Positions 38,627 through 49,289 of a stretch of 64,000 bases of DNA are shown here, piece by piece (positions within the stretch are counted from its first letter, which is position 1; every line of letters starts with the position of its first letter). The notes beneath the pieces were generated by a model, which saw only the letters and a list, made by a program, of their open reading frames with translations, did no database searches and was not told where the DNA came from. The DNA comes from Methylorubrum populi (GTDB lineage Bacteria; Pseudomonadota; Alphaproteobacteria; Rhizobiales; Beijerinckiaceae). The translations under genes were made by a program, and so were the position numbers. Location of the stretch: positions 558,001 through 622,000 of the forward strand of contig JAQIIU010000002.1 in assembly GCA_036946625.1 (NCBI GenBank), in the 5' to 3' direction.

Positions 38627-38642
38627 GACGTCCGGCGAGACC

Positions 38643-40562
<1,920 letters not shown>

Positions 40563-40717
40563 GGTGGGATCCCTCTGTTGGATTTTTTCAAGCAGACCGC
40601 CGAGCCCCGAAGCAGCTCGACCCATGGCGGTTCAAAACGTCAGGTTTGAGAACGGGATGGATCCGAAGCGCGTGGCCCTCGCGGGCTGTGCTTCCCAGGC
40701 CTCGTCCCGTGTCCCGC

Positions 40718-40749
40718 CGCATATAAGAAGACGGCTACGCCGCCGCAAG
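40718..40749 (-). promoter_or_regulatory. predicted RpoH (heat-shock) promoter of dnaK
   Basis: On the minus strand the -35 is CTTGCG and, after a 16-base spacer, the -10 is CTTATATGCG. This fits the alphaproteobacterial RpoH pattern CTTG...CYTATNTNNG at every fixed -10 position. The transcript would have a leader of about 145 bases. The rest of 40563-40981 shows no gene. Confidence 0.75.
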
Positions 40750-40981
40750 AACGCGAATCCGACGGTTGGGCGGCCGCCGTCGTCCTGCGCGCCGGAGCGG
40801 CCTTTTTTCCGGCGTCGGCAACCTGGGGACGGCCGGCTTGTTGCCAGGCTGCCACGTCCGCGCCACGGGTCGCGTGCTAGGACGGCGGGATACGGCCCGT
40901 GACGGGGCGCCGAACCGGGATCACGACCGCCTGATGTTTCCGCCCGACTCCGACAGGACTTCCGCCGAGGGGGCTTCCGCG

Positions 40982-41989
40982 ATGGCTTCGGCCGTGCAGG
41001 CCCGCCGGCCGCGCGCCGCGGCGGGGGCATTCCTTTCCCTCGCCTGCCTGCTGGCGGTCCCCGCCACGCCCGCGCGGGCCCAGTCGTTCTTCGAGGAACT
41101 GTTCGGCATCGGGCGGGCGGCGCGGCCGCCGCGCAACGTACCGGTTCAACCGCCGCCTGCGCCCGCCGACCCCGGTGCGCCGGGCGCAGGGCTCCCCGGC
41201 GAGGGCGCCGAGACGCGGCCGAGCGTGCCGGCCCAGCCGCGCCAGCCGGTGGTGCTGCGGGTGCCGGCCGAGGACAACGTGGCGGGCCAGGATCTCTTGT
41301 TGAACGGACTCAACGGCTCGCTGAAGATCGAGCGCGCGGGGGCGGGCTACACCGCGTCGATGACCCTTCCGGGCACCAGGATCTCGCAGCCGACCGAGAG
41401 CTGCACGGTCAAGCTCGACGGCGGCAAGCCGGTGCCGCTGAGCGCGGAGGGACGCGCGCAGGGCGTTTCCCGCTTCTCGGCGGCGAGCGCCGAATGCCCG
41501 CTGCGCTTCGAGATCCTCGACGGCAGCGTGCTCGCCACCCCGCTCGGCTCCGGCCCGGCCTGTACCTTCGCCGCGGCCGATTGCGAGACCACGCCCGCCG
41601 GCCTGTGGGGACCGGGCGCCGCGAGCCTGATCCCGCAGGCGGGCGAGTTCGACGGCGCCCGCGGCGTCGCCGACAGGGCGGTGCGCGACAACTACAAGAT
41701 CATGACCCAGCGGGCGCGGGGCGGCGACGTCCGGCCGATCGTGCAGGAGCAGGCCGCCTTCTCCTCGGACCGGGAGCAGGCCTGCCGCACCTATGCCCGG
41801 GAGGGCGCGCACGGCTATTGCCACCTGCGCTTCACCGAGGCGCGGGCGATCGCCCTCGCGGCACGCCTCGGCGCCGGCACCGCGACGCCGACCGCGGCCA
41901 ACGCGCCGCCGCGGCCCCGCCGCAGCCGCGGTCCGGTCGAGGGGATGAATCCCGACGGGCCCGGGGCGGAGCCCTTCGCCGACCAGTAG
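40982..41989 (+). CDS. secreted protein of unknown function with LprI-like C-terminal region
   Basis: A 335-residue exported protein. The signal peptide (AAAGAFLSLACLLAVPATPARA) is followed by a Pro/Ala-rich linker (about 50-90), a beta-rich domain with paired cysteines, and a C-terminal region SSDREQACRTYAREGAHGYC that loosely resembles LprI-type lysozyme-inhibitor segments. I do not recognise a specific function. The ATG at 40982 is chosen because GAGGGGG precedes it and the signal peptide starts there; an ATG at 40934 would add 16 polar residues. Confidence 0.75.
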   Translation: MASAVQARRPRAAAGAFLSLACLLAVPATPARAQSFFEELFGIGRAARPPRNVPVQPPPAPADPGAPGAGLPGEGAETRPSVPAQPRQPVVLRVPAEDNVAGQDLLLNGLNGSLKIERAGAGYTASMTLPGTRISQPTESCTVKLDGGKPVPLSAEGRAQGVSRFSAASAECPLRFEILDGSVLATPLGSGPACTFAAADCETTPAGLWGPGAASLIPQAGEFDGARGVADRAVRDNYKIMTQRARGGDVRPIVQEQAAFSSDREQACRTYAREGAHGYCHLRFTEARAIALAARLGAGTATPTAANAPPRPRRSRGPVEGMNPDGPGAEPFADQ

Positions 41990-42062
41990 GCATCGTCGCA
42001 CGGGCGGAACCGCGCATTTCACGCCGATGTTGGGCCGAGGTTCACGCAGAAGCGAGCCCGGC

Positions 42063-44378
42063 ATGCCCGACCAGAAGATCGAAGCCTACACCGACCCGGC
42101 CGGCGGCTGGGGGTCGGCCCGGTCGCTGGTCGACATCCTGACCCGCGAGGAGATTCCGGCCTCCGGCGCGGCCATGCTGATGAAGCAGAACAAGCCGGGC
42201 GGCTACATGTGCGTGTCCTGCGCGTGGTCGAAGCCGGCCAAGCCCTCGACCTTCGAATATTGCGAGAACGGCGCCAAGGCGACCGCCTGGGAACAGACCC
42301 GCAAGCGGATCGGCCCCGACTTCTTCGAGCGCTACCCGGTCACCGAACTCCTGACCTGGGCCGACTACGATCTGGAGGAGAAGGGCCGCCTGACCCATCC
42401 GCTGCGCTACGATCCGCAGTGCGACCGCTACCTTCCCGTCTCCTGGGAACAGGCCTTCGAGGAGATCGGCCGCGAGCTGAAGGCGCTGCGGCAGACGGAC
42501 CCGAGGGCGGCGGTGTTCTATGCCTCGGGCCGGGCCTCGCTGGAGACGAGCTACATGTACGCGCTGTTCGCGCGGATGTACGGCAACAACAACCTGCCCG
42601 ACTCCTCCAACATGTGCCACGAATCGACCTCGAAGGCGCTGCCGCAATCGATCGGCGTGCCGGTCGGGACCACGGTGCTGGAGGATTTCGAGTCGACCGA
42701 CCTGATCCTGTTCTTCGGCCAGAACGTCGGCTCGAACGCGCCGCGGATGCTCCACCCGCTGCAGGGCGCCCGGCGCCGGGGCGTTCCGATCGTCACCTTC
42801 AATCCGCTGCGGGAGCGCGGGCTGGAGCGGTTCACCAACCCGCAATCGCCGATCGAGATGCTGACGCGCGCCTCGACGCGGATCTCGACGCAGTACCATC
42901 AGGTGAAAGCGGGCGGCGACATCGCCGCGCTCGGTGGCATCTGCAAGGCGCTGTTCGCCGCCGACCGGCAGGCGCAGGAGGAGGGGCGCCCGCGCATCCT
43001 CGACGTCGATTTCCTCAGTGAACACACGCACGGCTTCGAAAAGTTCGAAAAATTCTGCGACCGGCTCGACTGGCCGGCGCTCGAAGCCAAGTCCGGCCTC
43101 AAGCGCGAGGGGATGGAGGCCGCCGCCGCCGTCTACGCCCGCTCGCGGGCGGTGATCGGCATCTACGGCATGGGCCTGACCCAGCACCGCCGCGGCACCG
43201 AGACGGTGCAGATGCTGGTCAACCTCCTGCTCCTGCGCGGCAATATCGGCCGTCCCGGTGCCGGGATCTGCCCGGTGCGCGGCCACTCCAACGTCCAGGG
43301 CCAGCGCACCGTCGGCATCGCCGACGAGCCCTCCCTGGTGCCGCTCGACCGGCTGAAGGCGCTCTACGGCTTCGAGCCGCCGGCCGAGAAGGGGATGAAC
43401 ACCGTCGAGACCTGCGAGGGCGTCCTGTCCGGCAAGGTGAAGGCGTTCGTCGGCCTCGGCGGCAACTTCGTGCGGGCGATCCCCGACACGCAGCGGATGG
43501 AGGAGGCGTGGCGCGCGCTGCGGCTCACCGTCCAGGTCTCGACCAAGCTCAACCGCTCGCATCTCGTTCACGGCGCGATCGCCTACATCCTGCCCTGCCT
43601 CGGCCGCATCGAGATCGACGAGCAGGCAAGCGGGCCGCAGGCTGTCTCGATGGAGGATTCGACCTCGTGCTTCCACGGCTCGCGGGGCGTGGCCCGACCG
43701 GTCAGCGAGCACGTGCGCTCCGAGCCGTGGATCGTGGCGCACTTGGCCAAGGCGACGCTGCCGGCCAACCCCAGGGTCGATTGGGACGCCTGGGTCGGCG
43801 ACTATGCGAGGGTGCGCGACGCCATCGAGGCGACCTATCCCGAAAAATTCAAGGACTTCAACGCGCGCCTGTTCGAACCCGGCGGCCTGCACAAGCCGCT
43901 CGCCGCCCGCGAGCGCAAATGGGAGACGGATACGGGCCGGGCGAACTTCGTCGTGCCGCCGGATGGGCTCGACATGGACCCGGACATGAAGAGCGACCGA
44001 CGCGACGTGCTCGACCTGATCACCCTGCGCTCGAACGATCAGTTCAACACCACCGTCTACGGCTACCACGACCGCTTCCGCGGCGTGAAAGGCACGCGGC
44101 AGGTGCTGTTCATGAACGGGAACGACATGGAGCGCCTGCAACTCGCCGACGGCGAGAGCGTCGATGTGGCGACGGAGGCCGCCGACGCGTTCGCCCGCGA
44201 GGTGAAGGGCCTGCGGATCGTCAAATACGACATCCCGGAAGGCAATTGCGCCGGCTACTACCCGGAGCTGAACGTGCTGATCCCGCTCTGGCACCACGAC
44301 GCCCAGGCCAAGGTTCCCGCGGCCAAGGCGATCCCGGTCCGCATCGCCAAGGCGGTGGAACGGGCGGTGCGGGACTGA
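42063..44378 (+). CDS. YdeP/FdhF-type molybdopterin oxidoreductase (formate dehydrogenase-like alpha subunit)
   Basis: A 771-residue protein of the molybdopterin oxidoreductase superfamily. The N-terminal CVSCAW and, later, FEYCENGAKA give the reduced Cys set typical of the YdeP branch. The metal-ligand position is probably Cys in SSNMCHESTS, not selenocysteine. IGIYGMGLTQHRRGTETVQ and the C-terminal RSNDQFNTTVYGYHDRF are also typical. In Methylobacterium the formate dehydrogenase Fdh4A is, as I recall, of this type, so a role in formate oxidation is a reasonable guess. No partner subunit follows: the stop overlaps repeat A. Confidence 0.85.
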   Translation: MPDQKIEAYTDPAGGWGSARSLVDILTREEIPASGAAMLMKQNKPGGYMCVSCAWSKPAKPSTFEYCENGAKATAWEQTRKRIGPDFFERYPVTELLTWADYDLEEKGRLTHPLRYDPQCDRYLPVSWEQAFEEIGRELKALRQTDPRAAVFYASGRASLETSYMYALFARMYGNNNLPDSSNMCHESTSKALPQSIGVPVGTTVLEDFESTDLILFFGQNVGSNAPRMLHPLQGARRRGVPIVTFNPLRERGLERFTNPQSPIEMLTRASTRISTQYHQVKAGGDIAALGGICKALFAADRQAQEEGRPRILDVDFLSEHTHGFEKFEKFCDRLDWPALEAKSGLKREGMEAAAAVYARSRAVIGIYGMGLTQHRRGTETVQMLVNLLLLRGNIGRPGAGICPVRGHSNVQGQRTVGIADEPSLVPLDRLKALYGFEPPAEKGMNTVETCEGVLSGKVKAFVGLGGNFVRAIPDTQRMEEAWRALRLTVQVSTKLNRSHLVHGAIAYILPCLGRIEIDEQASGPQAVSMEDSTSCFHGSRGVARPVSEHVRSEPWIVAHLAKATLPANPRVDWDAWVGDYARVRDAIEATYPEKFKDFNARLFEPGGLHKPLAARERKWETDTGRANFVVPPDGLDMDPDMKSDRRDVLDLITLRSNDQFNTTVYGYHDRFRGVKGTRQVLFMNGNDMERLQLADGESVDVATEAADAFAREVKGLRIVKYDIPEGNCAGYYPELNVLIPLWHHDAQAKVPAAKAIPVRIAKAVERAVRD

Positions 44379-44545
44379 TACGATATCCGGTTGATGAGTT
44401 CGGCCTCTCCCCTGTCCTTGCGAGGCGAAGCCGTGGCGATCCAGGGCGCGCCCTTTCCGGACCTGTCGTGCCCTGGATTGCTTCGCGGCCGCTCGCGATG
44501 ACGGAGGGGGGCCAAACCCGAGGCGATCAATCGGAAACGGTATGA
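44376..44545. repeat. repeat A copy 2 (170 bp)
   Basis: It starts TGATACGATATCCGG, whose TGA is the stop codon of the oxidoreductase, and ends CGGAAACGGTATGAGA. The centre has the same facing REP cores as copy 1. The gap 44379-44853 holds this and an REP pair at 44637, with no gene. Confidence 0.8.
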
Positions 44546-44636
44546 GATCCGTCTGTTCATCGACTCGATCGAGGCCTCTGCCGCGGGCATGGAGATCCTC
44601 ACGATGCGAAGATCGCATCCTGCATCCGCCGCGCTT

Positions 44637-44720
44637 CCGGATGGCCTCGCCTGACGGCTCGCAAGGACGGCGTGAGCTTTTCCTCTCCGTCGTTGCGAGG
44701 CTTCAGCCGAAGCCATCCAG
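44637..44720. repeat. 84-bp inverted REP pair
   Basis: GGATGGCCTCGCCTGACGGC faces GTTGCGAGGCTTCAGCCGAAG with the same spacing as the other pairs, though more diverged. Confidence 0.6.
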
Positions 44721-44853
44721 ACCGCGGCGGTTGCCGATTTCGCACGAGCCTTCGTATCCGCCAGCAACCTGCGAGCATCGCTGCAAACGGCGACCCTGCC
44801 GCGCCCGATGCCAAAGACTCGACGCGCGCCCGCGCCGGTCCATATTCCGCTTC

Positions 44854-45147
44854 ATGGACAGCCAGGATGGAGCCCACGCGCGACGGCAGGCGATCATCGA
44901 TCGTCTGCTCAGCGACGCCCTGCGCCCGTCGGGCGGGGTCGTGCTTCCGAGCCACGATGCCCTGCCGGCCGACATCCGCATGACCGTCGACCGGCTGCTC
45001 GCCAAGGCGGATGCGGAGCGGCGGCGCTCGCTCACCTACGACGACCTGGAAGAGGCGCTGCCGCCGCGCGACGTGACGGCCGACGACCTGGAGGCGATCT
45101 TCTGGGTGCTGGCCGAGTACGGGATCGAGCTGGACGAGGGGGAGTAG
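44854..45147 (+). CDS. small protein with sigma-70 region 1.1-like domain
   Basis: The 97-residue product ends with LTYDDLEEALPPRDVTADDL and EAIFWVLAEYGIELDEGE. This matches the pattern of sigma-70 region 1.1 (TYDELNxALP...V(T/S)xxxxEDxxxxLxExGI), the acidic domain that blocks the DNA channel of free sigma. There is no other sigma region, so it is not a sigma factor. It could mimic region 1.1 to tune polymerase or simply reuse the fold. The ATG is at 44854. Confidence 0.75.
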   Translation: MDSQDGAHARRQAIIDRLLSDALRPSGGVVLPSHDALPADIRMTVDRLLAKADAERRRSLTYDDLEEALPPRDVTADDLEAIFWVLAEYGIELDEGE

Positions 45148-45181
45148 CCCCGCATCGGCGCGCCCGCCGGGGGCGGATGCA

Positions 45182-46873
45182 TCAGCCGTCCGCCCCCAGG
45201 AGCAGCCGCGCCGCGGCGGCCCGCGCTTCGTCGGTGACGGTGGCCCCGGCCAGCATCCGGGCGATCTCTTCCCGGCGCGCGTCCGCCGCGAGGCCGACCA
45301 CCCGGGTCGTCACCCGCTCCCCGTTCCCGACCGCCTTGCCGCCCTTCACGCTGTCCTTGGCGATGCGGAAATGGGTCGAGGCGCGGGCCGCCACCTGCGG
45401 CGCGTGCGTCACCGCCACGACCTGAACCTGCTCCGAGAGCCGGCCGAGCCGCGCGCCGATGGCGTCGGCCACCGCTCCGCCGAGACCGGTGTCGATCTCG
45501 TCGAAGATCAGGGTCGGGGCCGAGCCCTTGCCGGCGAGCACCACCTTCAGGGCGAGCATGAAGCGGGACAACTCGCCGCCGGAGGCGACCTTCATCATCG
45601 GGCCGGCGCGGGTGCCGGGATTGGTCTGCGCCCAGAACTCGACCCGCTCGGTGCCGGCGGCGTCGCGCGAGGCCTCGTCCACGCCGATCCGGGTGATGAA
45701 GCGGGCGCCCTCCAGCTTCAGCGGCGGCAATTCCGCCTGCACCGCCGCGTCGAGCGCCTTGGCCGCCTTGCGCCGTCCATCGCCGAGCCGCTTCGCGGCC
45801 TGGCCGTAGGCTGCCTCCGCCGCCGCCTGCTCGGCCTCCAGGCCGGCGAGGGCCTGCTCGCCGGCATCGAGTGCGGCGACGTCCGAATCGTAGCGGGCGC
45901 GCAGGTCGGCGAGATCGTCGGCCGGAACGGAATACTTGCGGGAGGCGGCGCGCAGCGCGAACAGCCGCTCCTCGACCCGTTCCAGTTCGCGCGGATCGAA
46001 CTCGGCGGCGAGCACCGCGGCGTCGAGGACGGCCCGGGCCTCGTCCAGGGCGACGAGGGCGGCGTCGAGCGCGGCGATGCCGGGATCGACCAGGGCCGGG
46101 ACCGTGGCGCCGCGCCGCTCCAGGCGGCGCAGCGCCGAGGACAGGTGCGGCACCAGCGAGCCGGAGCCGCCGACGATGTCGAGCGCCTCGTTCAGCTCGC
46201 GGGCGACCTTCTCGCCCTGCTGCATCACCGTGCGGCGCTCGGCCAGCGCCGCCTCCTCGCCCGCCTGCGGATCGAGGAGGCCGAGTTCCTCCACCGCATG
46301 GCGCAGGAAGTCCGCCTCCTTCCGCGCGGCCTCGACCCGCTCGCGCTGCCCGGTGAGGGCCGAGCGGGCGGCGCGCACGCGCTTGGCTGCGGAGGCGACC
46401 GCGGCGAGCGGACCCTGGAGCCCGCCGAAGGCATCGAGGATGGTGCGGTGCGCGGTGGGGTCGGCCAGCGCCCGGTCGTCGTGCTGGCCGTGGATCTCGA
46501 CCAGGGCCGTGCCGATCGCCCGCATGGTCTGCACGCCGACCGGCTGGTCGTTGACGAAGGCGCGGGTGCGCCCGTCGGCGAACTGCGTGCGCCGCAGGAT
46601 CAGGTCGCCGTCGGTGTCGATCTCGGCCGCCGCCGCCACGGCGCGGGCGGGATGATCGAGGGGCACGTCGAACACCGCGGTGACGCCGCCCTGCGCCTCG
46701 CCCTGGCGCACGAGGCCGCCGTCGCCGCGTCCGCCGAGCGTGAGGGCGAAGGCGTCGAGCAGGATCGACTTGCCCGCGCCGGTCTCGCCGGTGAGGACGG
46801 TCAGTCCCCCGGAGAAGGTCAGCTCAAGCCTGTCGATCAGAACGATGTCGCGGATCGCGAGCTGGACGAGCAT
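45182..46873 (-). CDS. recN: DNA repair protein RecN
   Basis: An SMC-like ATPase of 563 residues used in double-strand break repair. The Walker A loop is LTGETGAGKSILLDA, the ABC signature VASGGELSRFMLALKVVL, and Walker B LIFDEIDTGLGGAVADAIG. The middle (about 160-370) is coiled coil rich in Ala, Glu and Arg. The start is ATG at 46873. It follows bamD in the order typical of alphaproteobacteria, with one glycosyltransferase gene inserted between. Confidence 0.96.
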   Translation of the reverse strand: MLVQLAIRDIVLIDRLELTFSGGLTVLTGETGAGKSILLDAFALTLGGRGDGGLVRQGEAQGGVTAVFDVPLDHPARAVAAAAEIDTDGDLILRRTQFADGRTRAFVNDQPVGVQTMRAIGTALVEIHGQHDDRALADPTAHRTILDAFGGLQGPLAAVASAAKRVRAARSALTGQRERVEAARKEADFLRHAVEELGLLDPQAGEEAALAERRTVMQQGEKVARELNEALDIVGGSGSLVPHLSSALRRLERRGATVPALVDPGIAALDAALVALDEARAVLDAAVLAAEFDPRELERVEERLFALRAASRKYSVPADDLADLRARYDSDVAALDAGEQALAGLEAEQAAAEAAYGQAAKRLGDGRRKAAKALDAAVQAELPPLKLEGARFITRIGVDEASRDAAGTERVEFWAQTNPGTRAGPMMKVASGGELSRFMLALKVVLAGKGSAPTLIFDEIDTGLGGAVADAIGARLGRLSEQVQVVAVTHAPQVAARASTHFRIAKDSVKGGKAVGNGERVTTRVVGLAADARREEIARMLAGATVTDEARAAAARLLLGADG

Positions 46874-46934
46874 GAAGCGGCGCCGGAGCCCCTCGTTGGA
46901 TTGCGCGCCGGTTTAGCCGCAAGCCACGGGGACT

Positions 46935-47843
46935 TCACCCGGAAAGTGCGGGGTCGTGGCCGAGGATGGCACAGAGCCGCCGGTACTCGACCTCGAAGGC
47001 TGCGTCGAAGGCGCGGATGGCGTGATCCTCGGTCTCGTTGCGATCGAGCGCCTCGAATCGCGCGAGCGTATCGTCGCGCAAGCGGCCGGGATGGTCGTTG
47101 GGATAGTTCGCATCGCCGCGCCGCATCCGCGCCTGGAACTCCGGCAGCGTCTTGCACTGGTAGTGGTTGACCTGCACGCCGTCGTAGACGACCCGGTCCG
47201 ACGTCCCCTCCGAGGTGTCGGCGAAGACCCCTCCGTCCGACAGGACCCGCCGGCCGCGATCGTGGCGCACATCGTGGATCCGCACGGCGGTGATGCCTCG
47301 GGCCCGCGCCAGCGTCTTGAAATGGTAGTGGTTGCTCCAGCCGTGCGGGGCGCAGCGGGTGAAGGCGCGCGTGATCCGCCCGTAGCCCGGCCCGGCATGG
47401 CCGGAGGAGCCGAAGCCGCGCCAGTTCACGTGCAGGCTCGACACGTCGTCGGGCAGGGAGCCGATCAGGCCGGCCATGTCGGCATGGCCGAAGGGCACGA
47501 GGAACTCGTCGAGGTCGAGATACATCACCCAGGGCGTGGCGAGACCCGCCAGGGCGTGGTGATAGGCCAGCACCTGCGCCGAATCGTCGAGCGGAGACGG
47601 CCAGGGGACGCGCCGCAGCCGCAGGTCGCGGGGGCTGAGCGCCTTGAACAGGGCGCGGGTGTCGTCGGTGCTCTCGTTGTCGTAGAGCACGATCCGATCG
47701 AACCCGACCGCGAGATGATGGGCGAGCCACTCGACGAGGTAGGGGCCCTCGTTGCGGGCGATCGCCACCAGGGTCGCCGCGTGGGGCTTTTTTCGCAGCG
47801 CACGGTCGGCGAGGGCTCTGCGCCAGCGCAGAAGGGCCTTCAT
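46935..47843 (-). CDS. glycosyltransferase family 2-like protein
   Basis: A 302-residue cytoplasmic GT-A enzyme. The N-terminal AIARNEGPYLVEWLAHHLAV and VLYDNESTDDT, the metal-binding DLDEFLVP (DxD) and a late VNHYQCKTLPEF match the Glyco_tranf_2_4 / DUF23-like group found in surface-polysaccharide loci. Acceptor and sugar are unknown. It sits between recN and bamD on the same strand, with repeats on its upstream side. Confidence 0.87.
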   Translation of the reverse strand: MKALLRWRRALADRALRKKPHAATLVAIARNEGPYLVEWLAHHLAVGFDRIVLYDNESTDDTRALFKALSPRDLRLRRVPWPSPLDDSAQVLAYHHALAGLATPWVMYLDLDEFLVPFGHADMAGLIGSLPDDVSSLHVNWRGFGSSGHAGPGYGRITRAFTRCAPHGWSNHYHFKTLARARGITAVRIHDVRHDRGRRVLSDGGVFADTSEGTSDRVVYDGVQVNHYQCKTLPEFQARMRRGDANYPNDHPGRLRDDTLARFEALDRNETEDHAIRAFDAAFEVEYRRLCAILGHDPALSG

Positions 47844-47977
47844 GGTGAGCGGCGTATTCTGGAGCCTGCCGACGGGTCGAGGCTGGAAGCGGGTGGGACG
47901 GCTTCACCGTCATCCCGCGAGCCCCCCTCCCCTCCACGTGACGGTGGAAGAGCCTTCGACGCGGCTCCGCGGCAACT

Positions 47978-48148
47978 CGTACGGTTTCCGGTCGATCGCC
48001 TCGGGTCTTGCCGCACTCCGTCATCGCGAGCGTCGGCGAAGCGATCCAGCGGCGCGACTTTTCCGGAAAGGGCACGCACTGGATTGCTTGCGCCGAGCCT
48101 CGCAATGACGGATGGAGGGACCGAAGCGATCAAGCGGATGTCGTCTCG
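47978..48148. repeat. repeat A copy 3 (about 171 bp)
   Basis: It starts CTCGTACGGTTTCCGG and ends CAAGCGGATGTCGTCTCGA. The interior carries the facing REP cores GTCATCGCGAG and CTCGCAATGACGG. It is in the orientation of copy 4 at 63391. The gap 47844-48249 holds this and a repeat C, and no gene. Confidence 0.7.
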
Positions 48149-48192
48149 ACAGAGGCGAAGGGTGAGGCGGCCCGCCGTAGGATCGGGCCGAG

Positions 48193-48246
48193 CGCATCGT
48201 CTTTTCAGACAAGCCGGAGGCCACCTTTCGGGACGATGCTCCAGCG
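48193..48246 (-). repeat. repeat C copy downstream of bamD
   Basis: In the sense of bamD it reads GAGCATCGTCCCGAAAGGTG and ends GAAAAGACGATGC, with GCATCGT pairing with ACGATGC. It begins a few bases after the bamD stop. Confidence 0.7.
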
Positions 48247-48249
48247 CCG

Positions 48250-49125
48250 TCACTCCGCGGCGGCGGTCCGTCCGATCACGCCGCGGTAGATCTTGCTGAG
48301 CCACGAGGACTTCTCCTCGCGCGGCTCGAGGCCGCCGGTCTGCAGGAGCGCGTAGGCGTCCTTGTACCAGGGGCTGTCGGGGAAGTTGTGGCCGAGCACG
48401 GCCGCCGCGGTCTGCGCCTCGGAGGTGAGGCCGAGCGCCATGTAGGCCTCGACCAGACGCTCCAGGGCCTCCTCGGCGTGACGGGTCGTCTGGTACTTGC
48501 TGACCACGTCGCGGAAGCGGTTGATCGCCGCCGGGAAGGCGCGCTTCTCCAGGTAGAAGCGGCCGACCTCCATCTCCTTGCCGGCGAGCTGGTCGCGGGT
48601 GATCTGGATCTTGGCCTTGGCGTCGGCGGCGTATTCCGAGGTCGGGTACTTCTGGACGAGTTCCTGAAGGGCGACGAGGGCACGCTCGGAGCGCTCCTGA
48701 TCGCGGGTCACGTCCGGGATCTGCTTGTACTGCGACATCGCCATCAGGTACTGGGCGTAGGCTGCATCCTTGCTCGCCGGGTGGCGCTGGAGGTAGCGCT
48801 TCGAGGCGGTGATCGCGTCGTCGTACTTCTGGCCCTCGTAGTTCGCGTAGGCCGTCATCAGCAGGCCTTTCCGCGACCAGTCGGAATAGGTGTACTGCTT
48901 TTCGAGCTTGTCGAAGCTCTTGGCGGCGTTCTCGTAGTCCTTGTCCTCCATCTTCGCCAAGCCCTCGCTGTAGAGCTTGTCCGCCGGCGTGTCGGGGATC
49001 GCTTCCGGCTTGTACTTCTCGGCGAAGAGGTTGGTCGGGTCGAGGGCATCGCAGCCGCCGAGCCCGACGCCGAGGCTGAGGAGCACGGCCGCCATCGCGC
49101 CACGGGTCGGGAAGGTCAGAGGCAT
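48250..49125 (-). CDS. bamD: outer-membrane assembly lipoprotein BamD
   Basis: An essential lipoprotein of the BAM complex that inserts beta-barrels in the outer membrane. The 291-residue protein has a signal peptide ending in the lipobox LGVGLGGC. TPR units follow, such as LYSEGLAKMEDKDYENAAKSF and YQTTRHAEEALERLVEAY. The ATG at 49125 has AGGGA upstream; a TTG three codons earlier is the alternative. It lies in the conserved order ftsZ, lpxC, bamD, recN. Confidence 0.95.
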   Translation of the reverse strand: MPLTFPTRGAMAAVLLSLGVGLGGCDALDPTNLFAEKYKPEAIPDTPADKLYSEGLAKMEDKDYENAAKSFDKLEKQYTYSDWSRKGLLMTAYANYEGQKYDDAITASKRYLQRHPASKDAAYAQYLMAMSQYKQIPDVTRDQERSERALVALQELVQKYPTSEYAADAKAKIQITRDQLAGKEMEVGRFYLEKRAFPAAINRFRDVVSKYQTTRHAEEALERLVEAYMALGLTSEAQTAAAVLGHNFPDSPWYKDAYALLQTGGLEPREEKSSWLSKIYRGVIGRTAAAE

Positions 49126-49289
49126 CGCGGTCAAATCCCTGTCAGGCCCCGCCGCCTTGCGTGCGACGCGCGACCTACGCGCAGGCTTTCACGGGTGGCG
49201 GTCGATTCGGGCGTGAAAACGGCAGCGCGCACGGAACCGTTAACGTCATCCGTCCGCCGTGCGGATCGCCCGCGGATGTGGCGCGCCGG

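Noticed and set aside
42610..42640. Selenocysteine at the active site of the molybdopterin oxidoreductase
   Set aside because: The matching position is a normal Cys codon within NMCHEST; no in-frame TGA or SECIS-like hairpin is seen.
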